Below the pieces are notes generated by a model, which ran no database searches, had not been told where the DNA came from, and saw nothing but the letters and a program-made list of their open reading frames with translations. A program made the position numbers and the translations under genes. 23,554 nt of DNA, taken from NCBI GenBank assembly GCA_030639305.1, contig DAOWCY010000112.1:1-23554 (forward strand). Reading direction: 5' to 3'. This DNA is from JAGLQA01 sp023135565. Its GTDB lineage: Bacteria; Acidobacteriota; Aminicenantia; UBA2199. Positions 21,760 to 23,554 of this stretch are shown here, piece by piece. Numbering within the stretch: position 1 is the first letter of the stretch; each line of letters begins with the position of its first letter.

Positions 21760-23262
21760 ATGAAAACCAGGAAAATAATTTTCATTTTATTGTTGGCAAT
21801 ATGTGTATCGATAAGCGGATGCAAATGCGATAAAAAAATAAAAACCATCCAGTTGAAAATAACCGATGACCCGATTATTTCTTTTAGATTTCTCTTTCAT
21901 ACCGGGGCCATGCAGGACCCCGCCGGGAAAAACGGCCTCACCTCTCTGACAGCCAACCTTTTAGCGGAAGGCTCCACCCAAAAGAATAAGTACGAGGATA
22001 TCCTGAAAAAACTATACCCCATTGCCAGCGGTTATGGTGTTCGTGTGGACCGGGAGTATACGATATTTTCCGGACGCAGCCACAAAGACAATATCGACAT
22101 TTTTTACACCCTGTTCAAGGAAGCGCTGTTAGAACCCGCCTTCTTAGAAGAGGATTTTACCCGCGTTAAAACTGCAACTATCAATTATCTCAAAAACACC
22201 TTTAAATACGGCGACGACGAAGAATTAGGCAAAGCCGTGTTTAAAGCTTATATGTACAAAGGCACTCCCTATGAGAATAATGTAACCGGGAAAATTGCCG
22301 ACTTAGAAAAAATCACCCTGGAAGATGTGAAAGCCTTTTACAAAGAGAATTTCACCCGGGGGAACTTGATTGCCGGGATAAGCGGGAATTTCGACGATGC
22401 GTTGATCGGCAAAATCAACAAAGATTTCGCCGCTCTGCCCGAATGCAAAGCAGGAGAAAGAACAGCCATTACCCCTGAGGAAATAGCCGGGCTAAATGTG
22501 CAAATAGTTGAGAAGGACACCGAGTCTACCGGGATTCACATCGGTTTTCCCATAAAACTGATACGCGGTGATGAGGATTTCCATGCTTTATTCCTGGCCA
22601 ACCAATGGTTCGGAGTGCACCGGAATTCATCTTCCCACCTGTACCGGGTGATAAGAGAAGTTAGGGGTATGAACTACGGCGATTACTCTTATATCGAAGA
22701 TTTCCCCATGGGCGGCAGGCGCATGATGCCCCCGGCCAATGCCTACAAGAATCCCCAGTTATTCGAAATCTGGATAAGGCCGGTAGAGAACAAGAACAGG
22801 CTTTTTGCGCTGCGGGCCGCGCTGCGGGAACTGAAGAAATTGGTAGACAACGGGTTAACTCAAGAGGAATTTGATCTCACCCAAAAGTCCCTGACCAAGT
22901 ATTATCTCCATTTTGCTTCTACTAACGCCGTTAGGTTGGGCTACAAGATCGACGATTATATTTTCGGTTTAAAAGCCGGTCACTTAGAGAATTTCAGGAA
23001 GAATGTGGAAGCCCTGACCTTAGAAAAAGTCAACCGGGCCATAAAGAAGCATCTCCAGTATGATAATTTGAAAATCGTATTTGTCAGCAATGAAGCGGAA
23101 GCATTAAAAGAGGCGTTAGTGAACAGCACGCCTTCCCCCATCACCTATAGATCGCCGAAACCCGCCGCAGTGCTGGAAGAGGATAAGATCATCGAAGTTT
23201 TCCCGCTAAAAGTAAAAGCGGAGAATGTAGAGATTTTGAAATTAGACGACGTATTTAAATAA
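21760..23262 (+). CDS. M16-family non-catalytic partner, lipoprotein
   Basis: A 500-residue M16 homologue without the HxxEH zinc motif: the equivalent region reads GKNGLTSLTANLLAEG. The signal peptide ends in a clear lipobox (ISGC, Cys21), so it is anchored to a membrane while the catalytic partner carries a plain Sec signal. An M16_C domain follows at about 180-400 (RGNLIAGISGNFDD; a later VIREVRGMNYGDYSY segment is the typical Arg/Tyr substrate-end-binding part). AGGAGA lies just before the ATG. In two-subunit M16 enzymes the motif-less subunit supplies substrate binding; here it would also tether the pair. Confidence 0.92.
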   Translation: MKTRKIIFILLLAICVSISGCKCDKKIKTIQLKITDDPIISFRFLFHTGAMQDPAGKNGLTSLTANLLAEGSTQKNKYEDILKKLYPIASGYGVRVDREYTIFSGRSHKDNIDIFYTLFKEALLEPAFLEEDFTRVKTATINYLKNTFKYGDDEELGKAVFKAYMYKGTPYENNVTGKIADLEKITLEDVKAFYKENFTRGNLIAGISGNFDDALIGKINKDFAALPECKAGERTAITPEEIAGLNVQIVEKDTESTGIHIGFPIKLIRGDEDFHALFLANQWFGVHRNSSSHLYRVIREVRGMNYGDYSYIEDFPMGGRRMMPPANAYKNPQLFEIWIRPVENKNRLFALRAALRELKKLVDNGLTQEEFDLTQKSLTKYYLHFASTNAVRLGYKIDDYIFGLKAGHLENFRKNVEALTLEKVNRAIKKHLQYDNLKIVFVSNEAEALKEALVNSTPSPITYRSPKPAAVLEEDKIIEVFPLKVKAENVEILKLDDVFK

Positions 23263-23273
23263 GCATTCAAGAT

Positions 23274-23313
23274 GAGCTCTCTTGAGCACTTCTGAGTTCT
23301 CTTGAGTTCCTCT
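23274..23313 (+). repeat. two 20-bp imperfect tandem repeats
   Basis: GAGCTCTCTTGAGCACTTCT and GAGTTCTCTTGAGTTCCTCT lie back to back just after the M16 pair. No function is evident. Confidence 0.6.
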
Positions 23314-23329
23314 GAACTACTAATCAGTG

Positions 23330-23400
23330 AAAATCTTGTTTTTTTGCGAAGAATTAACACACCCCGCTTCCTCTTGTCTCGTTCCTCGACAATCGGAACC
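23330..23400 (+). repeat. 71-bp repeat, copy 2
   Basis: A near-identical copy of 12720-12790 (about two differences). The following 23401-23554 contains CCCCTCTCAAGAGGGGAAT (hairpin) and two related fragments (TTCTCCTCTCTATGGGGAATT, TTCCCCTCTTGA at the window end), the kind of CCCCTCTTGAGAGGGG-type intergenic repeat found in many genomes. No gene is visible there. Confidence 0.8.
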
Positions 23401-23554
23401 ACCCCTCTCAAGAGGGGAATGTGCTCGTAAATTCTAAAAGAGCTATCGAGAATTCTCCTCTCTATGGGGAATTGCTGCGTTAGTTATACAATCTTACCAA
23501 TCTACACGGCTTGCTAAACGATTATTGATTGACTGGCCCAAATTCCCCTCTTGA

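Overview
The window reads as chromosomal DNA of an uncultivated anaerobic bacterium with moderate GC. Its promoters are ordinary sigma-70 type, several almost perfect TTGACA-17-TATAAT. The gene mix combines a hybrid sensor with two-component-regulator propeller repeats, an M64 peptidase, a 6-bladed propeller next to a small secreted peptide, M16 peptidase pairs and a tungsten aldehyde oxidoreductase. This resembles Aminicenantes/Acidobacteriota-like or Bacteroidota-like lineages. That placement is a guess from gene content; no rRNA or other marker is present.

Layout. 1-395 is intergenic with a good promoter. 396-4136 encodes a large hybrid histidine kinase with 14 propeller blades, and its 3' end overlaps the convergent D-aminoacyl-tRNA deacylase gene dtd (4108-4557). 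4560-4978 holds an antitoxin-like gene followed by what looks like gene debris. 5116-6588 is a secreted or lipoprotein M64 metallopeptidase. 6823-8647, minus strand, is a three-gene operon from one strong promoter: a 65-residue exported Cys-pair peptide, a 6-bladed beta-propeller protein and a membrane-anchored thioredoxin-like protein. 8894-9112 is a ParD-like antitoxin without a toxin. 9629-11818 is a POT-family transporter with an unusual central insertion, preceded by a possible short leader ORF. 12075-12583 is a complete ParD-like/RelE-like toxin-antitoxin pair whose antitoxin and promoter duplicate the solitary copy. 12720-12883 holds a repeat and the tail of a lost surface-protein gene. 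13132-13449 is a small cupin protein.

13521-20142 is a metabolic cluster: tungsten aldehyde:ferredoxin oxidoreductase, IclR-family regulator, class I aminotransferase, a 412-residue protein I cannot assign, and a short homoserine dehydrogenase without thr or lysC neighbours. A 15-bp palindrome just downstream of the oxidoreductase promoter has the form of an IclR/KdgR-type operator. One coherent reading, which is inference, is catabolism of homoserine or a related amino alcohol: alcohol to aldehyde (dehydrogenase), aldehyde to acid with ferredoxin reduction (oxidoreductase), then transamination, all under IclR control. 20436-23262 is an M16 peptidase pair, one active and one lacking the zinc motif and lipid-anchored.

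Between genes lies a family of about 170-190-bp elements with matched ends and hairpins that differ in sequence but keep pairing, in several full and partial copies (9400, 15417, 17591, 20154, possibly 6619). A separate 71-bp repeat is present at 12720 and 23330. The best candidates for undescribed biology are the peptide/propeller/thioredoxin operon, the unassigned 412-residue protein in the oxidoreductase cluster, and the extracytoplasmic domain in the POT transporter.
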